Positions 27,507 through 38,380 of a stretch of 64,000 nucleotides of DNA are shown here, in pieces. How positions within the stretch are numbered: position 1 is the first letter of the stretch; each line of letters begins with the position of its first letter. A program made the translations under genes and the position numbers. This stretch comes from Hydrogenophaga sp. 2FB. Lineage in GTDB: Bacteria > Pseudomonadota > Gammaproteobacteria > Burkholderiales > Burkholderiaceae_C. The notes below the pieces were generated by a model that was given only the letters and a program-made list of their open reading frames with translations, ran no database searches and was not told the DNA's origin. The stretch lies in NCBI RefSeq assembly GCF_005503365.1, contig NZ_SCML01000020.1, positions 38,074-102,073 of the forward strand, in the 5' to 3' direction.

Positions 27507-28397
27507 ATGGACCTGAACGACACCCTGGTGTTCGTGCGCGTGGCGCAAGCCGGCGGCTTCAGCGCCGCCGCGCGCTTGTTGAGCATGCCGGTGTCCACGT
27601 TGAGCGTGCGCGTGTCGCGCCTGGAGCAGCGGCTGGGCGTTACGCTGTTGCAGCGCACCACGCGCCGTCTGCGGTTGACGGAGGCGGGTCAGGCCTACCT
27701 GCGCCAGGCCGCGCACGGGGTGGAGGAAATTCTGCAGGCCGAGGCGCAGATCGACGCCGGCAGGCACGAGGCGCAGGGCCTGCTGCGCATCACGCTGCCG
27801 ATCGACATGGGCGATGAGCAGTTGCTCGGCATCCTCAGCGGCTACCGCGCGCGCCACCCGGGCGTGGCGGTCGAGCTGGTGTTTTCCGATGTGCGCCTGG
27901 ATCTGGTGGAGCAGGGGCTTGACGTGGCCTTGCGCGCCGGCGAACTGGCCGACTCCAGCCTGGTCGCGCGCAAGATCGGGCAGGCGCGCTGGGCACCTTT
28001 TGCCCACCCGGACTACCTCAAGCGCGCGCCCGCGCTGCGCCAGCCCAAGGACCTCACGCAACACGCCACCCTGTGCTTCAGCCCGCTGGGGCGCGACAGC
28101 TGGACGCTCATGCGCGGCAAGTCGCGCGCCAACGTGCCGCTGCGCAGCGCGTTTGTGGCGAACGACATGCGCCTGATCCGCCAACTCGCGATCGACGCCC
28201 AGGGCGTGGCGCTGCTGCCCGACTACGTGTGCCGCCGCGAGGTCGACCATGGGCAGTTGGTGCCGTTGCTGCCGGGCTGGCACGCGCGCACCGATCCCAT
28301 CCACCTCGTGTACCCGGGGCAACGCTTTGTGCCGGCCAAGCTGCGGCACTTCATTGACGAGACGGTGCCCGCTTTGACTGCGCTCTTCGAGCGCTGA
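27507..28397 (+). CDS. LysR-family transcriptional regulator
   Basis: 296 residues: MDLNDTLVFVRVAQAGGFSAAARLL is a winged helix-turn-helix start (about 1-60), then an effector domain (about 90-293). Divergent from the pirin pair, the likely target. Together with four other LysR genes in this window it shows the regulator-rich character of the region. The 160 bases after it, before the RlmN-like gene, hold no gene. Confidence 0.9.
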   Translation: MDLNDTLVFVRVAQAGGFSAAARLLSMPVSTLSVRVSRLEQRLGVTLLQRTTRRLRLTEAGQAYLRQAAHGVEEILQAEAQIDAGRHEAQGLLRITLPIDMGDEQLLGILSGYRARHPGVAVELVFSDVRLDLVEQGLDVALRAGELADSSLVARKIGQARWAPFAHPDYLKRAPALRQPKDLTQHATLCFSPLGRDSWTLMRGKSRANVPLRSAFVANDMRLIRQLAIDAQGVALLPDYVCRREVDHGQLVPLLPGWHARTDPIHLVYPGQRFVPAKLRHFIDETVPALTALFER

Positions 28398-28557
28398 ACA
28401 GCCCATTGCGCCGCTGACGCGGCTTCCCCCTCTTTGGCGCGCGTTTGGCGCTTGGAGTGGGGACGGCAGCTTGGGCTGGCGGAGCCGGACCCTTGCTGCC
28501 CCTGGATGAGGCCCCTCGTGCGTTGCGCTGCAGCCGTCGCGCTAAGCTTCGTCCCCC

Positions 28558-29604
28558 ATGCGCATCGAACACCTTCGCCAACGCCTGCGCGCGCTCGGCG
28601 CCAACCCCCGCCACGCGCAGCGCGTGCTGCGCCTGTGGTCACAGGCCTTGCCGCAGGACGCGGGCCGGCGCGAGATCGCGCACTTTCTGCCGGCCACGCT
28701 GGTGGCGGCCTTGCCCGCGCTGGCCGATGAACTCGCCGGCCTGGCGCGTCTGCAATCCGAACACCCGGGCCAGGATGGCTCGGCGCGCCTGCTGGTGGCG
28801 CTGGCCGACGGCCAGACCGTGGAGAGCGTGCTGCTGCCACGCGACGGCCTGTGCGTGTCGACCCAGGTCGGGTGCGCGGTCGGCTGTGTGTTCTGCATGA
28901 CCGGAAAAAGCGGCCTGATCCGCCAGGTCGGCAGCGCCGAAATCGTCGCGCAGGTGGCGCTTGCGCGCACGCGCCGCCCGGTGAAGAAAGTCGTGTTCAT
29001 GGGCATGGGCGAGCCCGCGCACAACCTGGACAACGTGCTCGAAGCGATCGACCTGTTGGGCACGGTGGGCAATATCGGGCACAAGAACCTGGTGTTCTCC
29101 ACGGTCGGCGACCCACGGGTATTCGACGCGTTGCCGCGCCAGCGCGTCAAGCCCGCGCTGGCGCTTTCGCTGCACACCACCAAGGCCGAATTGCGCGAGC
29201 AATTGCTGCCGCGTGCGCCGCGCATGAGCCCCGAGGAACTGGTGGCGGCCGGTGAGGGCTACGCGCGCGCCACCGGTTACCCGATCCAGTACCAGTGGAC
29301 CTTGCTTGCCGGCATCAACGACGGCGACGACGAGATCGACGGCATCGTGCGCCTGCTGCAGGGCAAGTACGCCATCCTCAACCTGATTCCGTACAACACC
29401 GTGGACGACCTGCCCTACCAGCGCCCGAGTTGGGCGCAGGCCGCGGCCCTCGCGCGCCGCCTGCACGAGCGCGGCGTGCTCACCAAGCTGCGGCAGTCGG
29501 CCGGGCAGGACGTTGAAGGTGGCTGCGGGCAATTGCGCGCGCGGGCCGAGCGGCCGGCCCGGCGGGTGATCCCCGTGCAGGTGCAGAGCGGCATGGGCGG
29601 TTGA
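28558..29604 (+). CDS. RlmN-family radical-SAM RNA methyltransferase (possible second copy)
   Basis: 348 residues. The 4Fe-4S/SAM motif CAVGCVFC follows LCVSTQVG, so the four cysteines correspond to C118, C125, C129 and C132 of E. coli RlmN, and the C-terminal methyl-carrying Cys is in EGGCGQLR. GMGEP is the SAM-binding element. It should methylate the C2 (or C8) position of an adenosine in rRNA or tRNA. At 348 residues it is somewhat shorter than standard RlmN, and the gene does not sit in the usual ndk-rlmN-ispG context, so I suspect a paralogue. TAAGCT ends 9 bases before the ATG, suggesting a near-leaderless mRNA. Confidence 0.82.
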   Translation: MRIEHLRQRLRALGANPRHAQRVLRLWSQALPQDAGRREIAHFLPATLVAALPALADELAGLARLQSEHPGQDGSARLLVALADGQTVESVLLPRDGLCVSTQVGCAVGCVFCMTGKSGLIRQVGSAEIVAQVALARTRRPVKKVVFMGMGEPAHNLDNVLEAIDLLGTVGNIGHKNLVFSTVGDPRVFDALPRQRVKPALALSLHTTKAELREQLLPRAPRMSPEELVAAGEGYARATGYPIQYQWTLLAGINDGDDEIDGIVRLLQGKYAILNLIPYNTVDDLPYQRPSWAQAAALARRLHERGVLTKLRQSAGQDVEGGCGQLRARAERPARRVIPVQVQSGMGG

Positions 29605-29616
29605 CTTCGACGTCTC

Positions 29617-30405
29617 TCAGGACTTCGTGACCTTCCCGGACGCGCCGGTGGCGGGCGGGCTCTGTGTGAACACGATCTGCACGCCGCTGCCGTTGCGCGA
29701 CGATGCGACGCTGCGCAGGTGGCGGCGCCAGGCCAGACCGGTGGTGATGTCTTCGTTGCGTGTGCAGTAGGGCGAACGCGTCTCGTCGTCGAACACCATC
29801 GCATCGGACGGCAGGCGCGCGAGGCATTCGAGCGCTTCCACGCGGCCATCGGTGATGGCGACGATGCCGTCCGCCTGGGTCTGGCGAAGGCTCCTGGTTC
29901 CACTGCCGGCGTGGGCGCGCACAAAGCCGAGAACCTCTTCGCGGCGGGTCTCGGGGATGAGCAGCGGCGCGAGCTGCACCACATCGGATGTGAAAAAGTC
30001 GCGCGTGCCGAGGTCACCTACCTTGACCCTGCCGCACAAGGTTTCAAACAGTCGGCTGCGAACGCAGGCGTGGTGTGCCACCAGCAGGAAGTGGCTGGTG
30101 AAGCGCGTGTCGTTGAGGCGGGCCATTTTCGACGCACGGTAGTTCAGCAATTGCCAGACCATCAGCGCCAGCACGACCTGAATCTGGTCTGTGCCACACG
30201 TCAAGGCGACCTCGTGCACGGGCCGGGCGGGCCGAGGCTCGGTGCCTTCCGGGGCTTCGTGGACGGTGATGACATCCAGAATCGCCTGGCGCTGGTGTTC
30301 GTTGAAATCAGGCCCGGTGCAGGCCTGGCGTTCCTTGGGGTTGAACCACCATTGCAACAACAGCGTCGTTGTATTTGTAGACTTTGGTAATATAAATTTG
30401 TCCAT
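29617..30405 (-). pseudogene. Degenerate N-terminal fragment of a type III restriction (Res/SF2 helicase) subunit
   Basis: An open frame of 262 codons whose text follows type III Res proteins segment by segment but with the catalytic motifs destroyed: the Walker A region reads TCGTDQIQ instead of TCGTGKT-like, the Walker B/DEAH region reads VFDDETRS instead of VFNDEAHH-like, and the motif III region reads VFTQSPPATG instead of DFSATP-like. Flanking segments such as ALMVWQLLNYR, TSHFLLVA, RDFFTSDVV and IVAITDG are preserved. It stops right after motif III, so the rest of the helicase and the nuclease are missing. GGAGGG precedes the ATG complementary to 30403-30405. No Mod methyltransferase is nearby. 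It may be a decaying relic or an inactive derivative that is still expressed. Confidence 0.6.
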
Positions 30406-30431
30406 TAACCCTCCAAATATGTTTACTAATT

Positions 30432-30452
30432 GGGGAATGATTTTAATCAACA
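30432..30452 (+). repeat. Direct repeat, left copy
   Basis: GGGGAATG, then ATTTTAATCAACA. The right copy at 30592-30610 is identical except for two missing bases after GGGGAATG. The copies lie 139 bases apart in AT-rich DNA upstream of the Res relic. A partial inverted copy (TGTTGATTTAA) is at 30476-30486. Confidence 0.7.
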
Positions 30453-30591
30453 TGTGAGTCAATAAAGAAATGCAGTGTTGATTTAAGACAACGCCAGAAA
30501 AGGCTTCCCTTTCGATTCGGTTTTCACGCTCCTGGAGAAACCCCCATGGGTATAACGGCTGCATGAGGCCCGCATGTGGCTCAAATGCTGT

Positions 30592-30610
30592 GGGGAATGT
30601 TTAATCAACA
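30592..30610 (+). repeat. Direct repeat, right copy
   Basis: GGGGAATG, then TTTAATCAACA; see the copy at 30432-30452. It lies 63 bases before the XRE-like regulator gene, so it could be an operator rather than an insertion scar. Confidence 0.7.
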
Positions 30611-30672
30611 AGTTAACCAGGGTGGTAACAGAACGGCGATGAAATACGCCGCCGAAAACTAGCGTTCGGGGC

Positions 30673-31074
30673 ATGGAACACAAGCTCGAATTTGCCCAAC
30701 GGCTGCGCGACGCGATGGTCGCCGCCGGCCTGGAGCCCCGGCCCAGCGTGTTGCTCAACCTGTTCAATGCCCGTTACTGGGGCCGTTCGGTGTCCTTCCA
30801 GGGCGCTGCGCGTTGGCTGCGCGGCGAGTCGATCCCCGAACAGGACAAGCTGCTCGTGCTGGCCGAGATCCTGCGGGTGGAGCCCGAGGTGCTGCGCTTT
30901 GGCCAGGTGGTGCGCCAGCGGGTGCAGGAGCAGCGCCAGCGTTGGGACCACGGCCTGAGTTACCAGGAGCGCGAGGTGCTCGACGCCTTCCTCAATCTGC
31001 CGGTGCCACAGCGCAAGATCGTGCGCGAGGTGATCCTGGCGTTCGCGCAAGCCCACGGCGCCAAGGAAGACTAG
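30673..31074 (+). CDS. XRE-like helix-turn-helix regulator
   Basis: 133 residues. Residues 8-65 resemble a Cro/CI-type DNA-binding domain adapted from the phage-repressor family (ARYWGRSVSFQGAARWLRG followed by SIPEQDKLLVLAEIL). The C-terminal 50 residues are charged and helical and may dimerise. No RBS is convincing. It lies between a low-GC island and the SAH riboswitch of metH part 2. Its target may be the AT-rich direct repeats directly upstream, but this is not shown. Confidence 0.68.
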   Translation: MEHKLEFAQRLRDAMVAAGLEPRPSVLLNLFNARYWGRSVSFQGAARWLRGESIPEQDKLLVLAEILRVEPEVLRFGQVVRQRVQEQRQRWDHGLSYQEREVLDAFLNLPVPQRKIVREVILAFAQAHGAKED

Positions 31075-31123
31075 GGGTGCGGTGCGCAAGCCCTTCACCG
31101 TGAAGAAGCGCGTGGCGCCGAGC

Positions 31124-31129
31124 TAAAAT
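31124..31129 (+). promoter_or_regulatory. -10 box of the metH part 2 transcript
   Basis: TAAAAT lies so that transcription would start near 31136, exactly where the SAH riboswitch begins. A poor -35 candidate (TGAAGA, 31101-31106) is 17 bases upstream. Confidence 0.6.
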
Positions 31130-31135
31130 CGCCGA

Positions 31136-31228
31136 CTCTCAAGGAGCGTTGCAGCGCCGGCGGGCTTTCACAGCCCCCACCGTGCGTCAGGCTTGAGTGG
31201 GCGCGAACAGGCCCAAACGGCGCTCACC
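31136..31228 (+). promoter_or_regulatory. S-adenosylhomocysteine (SAH) riboswitch
   Basis: The RNA has the conserved SAH-riboswitch blocks in order: CUCAAG at 31138-31143 pairs with CUUGAG at 31192-31197 (helix P1). GGAGCGUUGC follows the left arm, an internal hairpin lies between GGGCU and AGCCC, and CAGGCUUGAG closes the domain. The downstream AAACGGCGCUCACC lets CGCUC (31221-31225) pair with GAGCG (31144-31148) to make the pseudoknot. In the known family SAH binding turns expression on; such elements precede ahcY and metH in Burkholderiales. It controls the cobalamin/SAM half of methionine synthase, so the cell would raise methionine recycling when SAH accumulates. Confidence 0.9.
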
Positions 31229-31262
31229 AGTCTGTTGTCCGCAACCTGTCTTGGTGAGTCCC

Positions 31263-33995
<2,733 letters not shown>

Positions 33996-34811
33996 TCAGT
34001 CGTAACGCATCGGCTCCAGCAGGGCCTCGATGGCCGTGGCCTCTTCGCGCAGCCGCTCCAGCAGCGGCGCGCGGCGCGGTACGGTGAGATCGGCGCCGCT
34101 GGCGGCCAGGCTGAGCGAGGCCACCGGTGCGCCGTCGGGCATGTTGATGCTCACACCCAGCGCCGCGATGCCCGGGATGATGTCTTCCTGGTTGAAGCCG
34201 TAGCCCAGGCGGTGCGAACGCTGCAGCATGCGCCGCACGGCAGCCTGGCGCGCCTCGCCGCGCCGCATGATCGAGCGCAGGTTCTGCGCTTCGATGTCCA
34301 CGTACTCGGCGCGCGGCATGCACACCAGCATCGCCACGCCACCAGCCGACAGCGCCAACGGCCGGCGCGTGCCCACGTCCACCGTGTAGGCCTTCAAGGC
34401 CTTGCGGCCTTCGTGCCGCGCGATGCACACCGAGTCCGCGCCGCTGCGCACGTTCAGGAACACCATGTCGCGCGTATCCGCCGCGAGCTTGGCCAGCCGG
34501 GGCGCGGCCGCGCGGTCGAGCGAGAAGTAGGGCGATGCCGCCACACCGAGCTCGAAGGTGAGCGCGCCCAGCGTGTAGCGGCGCGTGCCGGCCACGCGCG
34601 TGGCCAGGCGCTCTTCGACCAGACCGGCGAGCAACCGGTGCACGGTGGTGTGGTCCAGCCCGGTTTCTTCGGCCAGATCGCTCAGGCGCCAACCGGTGGC
34701 CGTGTGGGTGGAGAGTGCGCGCAGCAGCGCCACGGCGCGGCGCACGCTTTGCGCGCCTTCGGATGCGCGGGCCTTGGGCGGTGTTTTGGAGACCGGGGTG
34801 GATGCCGTCAT
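33996..34811 (-). CDS. IclR-family transcriptional regulator
   Basis: 271 residues: a winged helix-turn-helix (about 25-85; LSDLAEETGLDHTTVHRLL) and an effector-binding domain (about 95-265) with GDxxI-type IclR features. I use the ATG complementary to 34809-34811; a TTG three codons upstream is the alternative. A perfect palindrome lies over the start codon, which suggests autorepression. It is divergent from the FAD oxidoreductase gene, likely its target. The stop abuts the stop of metH part 2. Confidence 0.88.
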   Translation of the reverse strand: MTASTPVSKTPPKARASEGAQSVRRAVALLRALSTHTATGWRLSDLAEETGLDHTTVHRLLAGLVEERLATRVAGTRRYTLGALTFELGVAASPYFSLDRAAAPRLAKLAADTRDMVFLNVRSGADSVCIARHEGRKALKAYTVDVGTRRPLALSAGGVAMLVCMPRAEYVDIEAQNLRSIMRRGEARQAAVRRMLQRSHRLGYGFNQEDIIPGIAALGVSINMPDGAPVASLSLAASGADLTVPRRAPLLERLREEATAIEALLEPMRYD

Positions 34812-34823
34812 ATTGTTCAATAT
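34810..34823. promoter_or_regulatory. Perfect palindrome, likely IclR operator
   Basis: ATATTG, TT, CAATAT forms a perfect 6-bp inverted repeat overlapping the start codon of the IclR gene. It sits 90 bases upstream of the divergent FAD oxidoreductase gene, so it could serve both directions. Confidence 0.55.
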
Positions 34824-34913
34824 ACGGAAAAACCATTGCCCTTCACAAGAGCGTTTGCCCTGCGCGGAGAAACAATCTCAGCCATCGAACAACACCCTTG
34901 AGATGGAAATACG

Positions 34914-36338
34914 ATGGAGACACAGAACGAATTTGCCAGCGCTTCGCGCACCACCGAATGCGACCTGGTGGTCCTCGGAGCGGGCGCGTCCGGCGTTGCC
35001 GCGGCTCTCAGCGCGGCGCGCGCAGGCCTCAACACCGTGCTGGTGGACGCGGGCCCGATGCCGGGGGGCGAACTCATCAGCGGCATGGCCATCGACGGCG
35101 CGCTCAACGGGCGCGGCGAATGGATCATGGGCGGCGTGGGGCGCGAGATCCTGGCCGAATGCGAAAGTCTGGGCGGCTACGTCGGTGCGAACTGCGACTG
35201 GCGCCTGATCTGGTACGTGTGCCTGGACCCGGAGTTCATGAAGCTGGCCATCGCGCGGCTGCTGGCCAGGGCCGGCGTGCGCTTGCTGCTGCACACGCAG
35301 GCCACGCACGTCTCGGTCGACGGTGACCGTGTGACCGCGCTGCACGTGCGCAACAAGGAAGGCCAACTCGCATTGCGCGCGCCCTTGTTCGTCGACTGTT
35401 CGGGCGATGCGGACATCGTCGCCGCCGCGGGTGGCACCGTGCTGCGCGGTGGCCCTGGCGGTGAGATGCAACCGGTCTCGATGATGTTCCGCATGGCCGG
35501 TGTCGACACCGAACGCCTGCTGGCCTTCCAGCACGACCACACCGAGTCGTTCGCGCTCGGCGAGAGCGACGCGATCCGTCAGGGGCGCACCGACCGCGAG
35601 TTGGCCGAGTGCGCGATCCGGCAAGGTCAGCCGTCGGTGTTCATCAAGGGCAATGGGCCGCTGCTGTCGGCGGCCATCGAGCGCGGCGAGATGTACCCGA
35701 CCGCGCTGATCATGATCCAGCCGACCTCGAACCAGCGCAAGGAGGTGTGCCTGAACACCACGCGCGTGGGCGGCATCGACGGCATGCGCACCGGCGAGTT
35801 GAGTGGCACCTTGTCGACCCTGTCCGACCAGGTGGTGCAGTGCGCGGCCTTCATGCGGCGCCACGTGCCGGGCTTCGAGAGCGCGGCCTTCAGCGGCATG
35901 TCCACACGCGTTGGCGTGCGCGAAACGCGCCGCATCGATGGCGTGCAGAGCCTCACCGAATCGGACGTGCTGGAAGCGCGCAAGCGCGAAGACGGCGTGG
36001 CCAAGGGCTCGCACCATGTGGACATCCACCAGTCGGGCACCGGGCAGATCCGCATCCCGGTGAAGGACGGTGGGTCCTACGACATTCCCTGGGGTTGCCT
36101 GTTGCCCAAGGGCATTGCCAACGTGGTGGCTGCCGGGCGCATCCTCTCCGCCGATCGTGGCGCGCACGGATCGGCGCGGGTGATGGGACCGTGCCTCTCG
36201 ATGGGGCATGCGGTGGGTGTCGCGTCGGCGATGTTGCTGCAAGGCAAAGGCAGAGCGCCGTCGTATGCGCAGGTGGATGTGGCGGCGCTGCGCGCGCGCC
36301 TCAAAGCCGAAGGCGCGGTGCTCGACGGCACACGCTGA
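34914..36338 (+). CDS. FAD-dependent oxidoreductase (FAD_oxidored family)
   Basis: 474 residues. The N-terminal FAD-binding dinucleotide fold is clear: LVVLGAGASGVAAALSAARAG, then GGELISGMAIDG. The rest matches the family of flavoproteins often found next to fumarate-reductase-like or hydroxylase proteins (Pfam FAD_oxidored), including DCSGDADIVA and a C-terminal GPCLSMGHAVGVA segment. It acts in the cytoplasm on an unknown substrate. An IclR gene is divergent and a DoxX membrane protein gene follows 90 bases downstream, so the two may be co-expressed. The start at 34914 is in the long frame; another ATG 11 bases earlier is out of frame. Confidence 0.82.
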   Translation: METQNEFASASRTTECDLVVLGAGASGVAAALSAARAGLNTVLVDAGPMPGGELISGMAIDGALNGRGEWIMGGVGREILAECESLGGYVGANCDWRLIWYVCLDPEFMKLAIARLLARAGVRLLLHTQATHVSVDGDRVTALHVRNKEGQLALRAPLFVDCSGDADIVAAAGGTVLRGGPGGEMQPVSMMFRMAGVDTERLLAFQHDHTESFALGESDAIRQGRTDRELAECAIRQGQPSVFIKGNGPLLSAAIERGEMYPTALIMIQPTSNQRKEVCLNTTRVGGIDGMRTGELSGTLSTLSDQVVQCAAFMRRHVPGFESAAFSGMSTRVGVRETRRIDGVQSLTESDVLEARKREDGVAKGSHHVDIHQSGTGQIRIPVKDGGSYDIPWGCLLPKGIANVVAAGRILSADRGAHGSARVMGPCLSMGHAVGVASAMLLQGKGRAPSYAQVDVAALRARLKAEGAVLDGTR

Positions 36339-36428
36339 ACGCGCGTGCATGGAACCGATGGCACGGAACGGGATCAGCCTTCAGGGACAATCTTTCGTTC
36401 CTTCCTCCATCGACCTTTTTCTTCGTTC

Positions 36429-36830
36429 ATGAACACCATCAACAACCTTTTCAACCAACCCCGTTTCGGCGTTCTCCTGTTGCGCTGGACGCTCGCGCTG
36501 CTGATGGTTCTGCACGGCTGGGCCAAGATCACCGGCGGCGTCGGTGGCATTGAAGGCATGCTGGTGGCCAAGGGCCTGCCCGGCTTCCTGGCCTACGGGG
36601 CGTACCTCGGCGAGTTCCTGGCGCCGCTGATGTTGTTGGCGGGTTTCTGGGTGGTGCCCGCAGCGCTGCTCATTGCCATCAACATGGTGTTTGCGTTGGT
36701 CCTGGCCCATGCGGGCCACTTCACGGACCTGACCGGCAGCGGCGGCTGGCGGCTGGAGCTGCAGGCATTCTTCCTGGTCAGCGCGCTGGTCGTTGCGTTC
36801 ACCAACCGCCTTGGGCCGAACAGAGGGTGA
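36429..36830 (+). CDS. DoxX-family inner-membrane protein
   Basis: 133 residues with four predicted membrane helices (about 14-32, 50-72, 75-98, 108-126) and the DoxX signature GWAKITGGVGGIEGML after helix 1. Family members are linked to thiosulfate/quinone oxidoreductases and to redox stress. It lies downstream of a flavoprotein gene on the same strand and converges with the semialdehyde dehydrogenase gene, 6 bases away. Confidence 0.85.
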   Translation: MNTINNLFNQPRFGVLLLRWTLALLMVLHGWAKITGGVGGIEGMLVAKGLPGFLAYGAYLGEFLAPLMLLAGFWVVPAALLIAINMVFALVLAHAGHFTDLTGSGGWRLELQAFFLVSALVVAFTNRLGPNRG

Positions 36831-36836
36831 TCCCTG

Positions 36837-38276
36837 TCACACGTTCATGATCGCGACCGAGCGCGCGTTCAGGTAAGCTTCCATCGCCTCGGGGCCGCCC
36901 TCGGAGCCGTAGCCCGAATCCTTGATGCCACCAAACGGCATTTCGGCCGACGGCATCGCGGGCATGTTCACCCACAACATGCCCACCTCGACGCGGCGCG
37001 CGAGCAGGTCCGCGTTTTTCAGCGAGCTGGTGAAGGCATACCCGGCCAGGCCATACGGCAGGCGGTTGGCTTCGGCAATCGCTTCGTCCAGCGTGTTGAA
37101 GCTGCGCACCGCGGCCATCGGGCCGAAGGGTTCGTCGTTGAACACGCGCGCGTTCAGCGGCACGTCGGTGAGGATGGTGGGGCGCCAGAAGTTGCCTTCG
37201 TCGCCGATGCGCTCACCGCCCGTGGCCAGCGTGGCGCCACGTTCCACCGCGTCCTTCGTGAATTCGGCCATCGCGGTGATGCGGCGCGGGTTGGCCAGCG
37301 GCCCCATCTGTGTGCCCTCGGCGCTGCCATCGCCGACGGCCAGGCCGGCGGCGTGTTTCACCAAGGCGGCCGAGAACTCTTTCGCGATGCTTTCGTGCAC
37401 CAGGAAACGCGTGGGCGAGATGCACACCTGGCCGGCGTTGCGGAACTTCGCGCCGCCCGCGGTCTTCACCGCCAGCGCCACGTCGGCGTCTTCGGCCACG
37501 ATCACCGGCGCGTGTCCGCCCAGCTCCATGGTCACGCGCTTCATGTGCTGGCCGGCCATGGCCGCGAGCTGCTTGCCCACCGGCGTCGACCCGGTGAAGG
37601 TCACCTTGCGGATGACCGGGTGGGCGATCAGGTAGCTGGAGATCTCGGCCGGGGTGCCGTAGACCAGGCCCAGCACGCCAGCGGGCAGGCCCGCATCGGC
37701 AAACGCGCGCACCAGCTCGGCCGGTGCAGCCGGCGTTTCTTCGGGTGCCTTGACGATCATGGAACAGCCCGTGGCCAGCGCGGCCGAGAGCTTGCGCACC
37801 ACCTGGTTGACGGGGAAGTTCCACGGCGTGAACGCGGCCACCGGGCCGATCGGGTCTTTCAGCACCATCTGGCGCATCGCCAGGCTGCCGCGCGAGGGCA
37901 CGATGCGGCCGTACACGCGCATGCCTTCTTCGGCGAACCATTCGATGATGTCGGCGGCGGCCATGGCCTCGCCCTTTGCCTCGGCCAGCGGCTTGCCTTG
38001 CTCTTGCGTGAGCAGCGCACCGATGGCGCCGGCGCGCTCGCGCATCAGGGCGGCGGCGGCGCGCATCACCTTGGCGCGCTCGATGGGTGGCTTGTCGCGC
38101 CAGAGCTCAAACCCCTTTTGTGCGGCGGCCAGGGCCTGGTCCAGGTCGGCCTGGCGGGCATGCGCCACGCGGCCGATTTCCTTGCCGGTGGCCGGGTTGA
38201 ACACGGCGAGCGTCTCGCCCGCGGCGGCGTCGCGCCATTGGCCGTTGATGAAGAGTTGGGTGTTGGGGTAGGTCAT
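36837..38276 (-). CDS. gabD: NAD(P)-dependent succinate-semialdehyde dehydrogenase-type aldehyde dehydrogenase
   Basis: 479 residues of the ALDH superfamily. The catalytic Glu is in [10 protein letters not shown] (about 250) and the catalytic Cys in NAGQVCISP (about 286). FTPWNFP at about 150 is part of the cofactor site, and [16 protein letters not shown] closes the C terminus as in GabD. It should oxidise succinate semialdehyde or a similar aldehyde to the acid. The symbol reflects overall match; closely related ALDHs use other substrates. GGAG precedes the ATG on the coding strand. No GABA transaminase gene is near. Confidence 0.85.
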   Translation of the reverse strand: MTYPNTQLFINGQWRDAAAGETLAVFNPATGKEIGRVAHARQADLDQALAAAQKGFELWRDKPPIERAKVMRAAAALMRERAGAIGALLTQEQGKPLAEAKGEAMAAADIIEWFAEEGMRVYGRIVPSRGSLAMRQMVLKDPIGPVAAFTPWNFPVNQVVRKLSAALATGCSMIVKAPEETPAAPAELVRAFADAGLPAGVLGLVYGTPAEISSYLIAHPVIRKVTFTGSTPVGKQLAAMAGQHMKRVTMELGGHAPVIVAEDADVALAVKTAGGAKFRNAGQVCISPTRFLVHESIAKEFSAALVKHAAGLAVGDGSAEGTQMGPLANPRRITAMAEFTKDAVERGATLATGGERIGDEGNFWRPTILTDVPLNARVFNDEPFGPMAAVRSFNTLDEAIAEANRLPYGLAGYAFTSSLKNADLLARRVEVGMLWVNMPAMPSAEMPFGGIKDSGYGSEGGPEAMEAYLNARSVAIMNV

Positions 38277-38380
38277 GGTGGTCTCCTTGTTCTGAGGTCA
38301 AAGGATCGGAAAACCAAGCACCATACCAGTTGCCCCGCTTGCGCAGAGCGCGCGGCCGCAAAGGCCGCCGCGCATTGGGG

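Noticed and set aside
31197..31262. A GTG start 22 codons upstream for metH part 2
   Set aside because: It lies inside the SAH riboswitch; the ATG at 31263 precedes conserved sequence.
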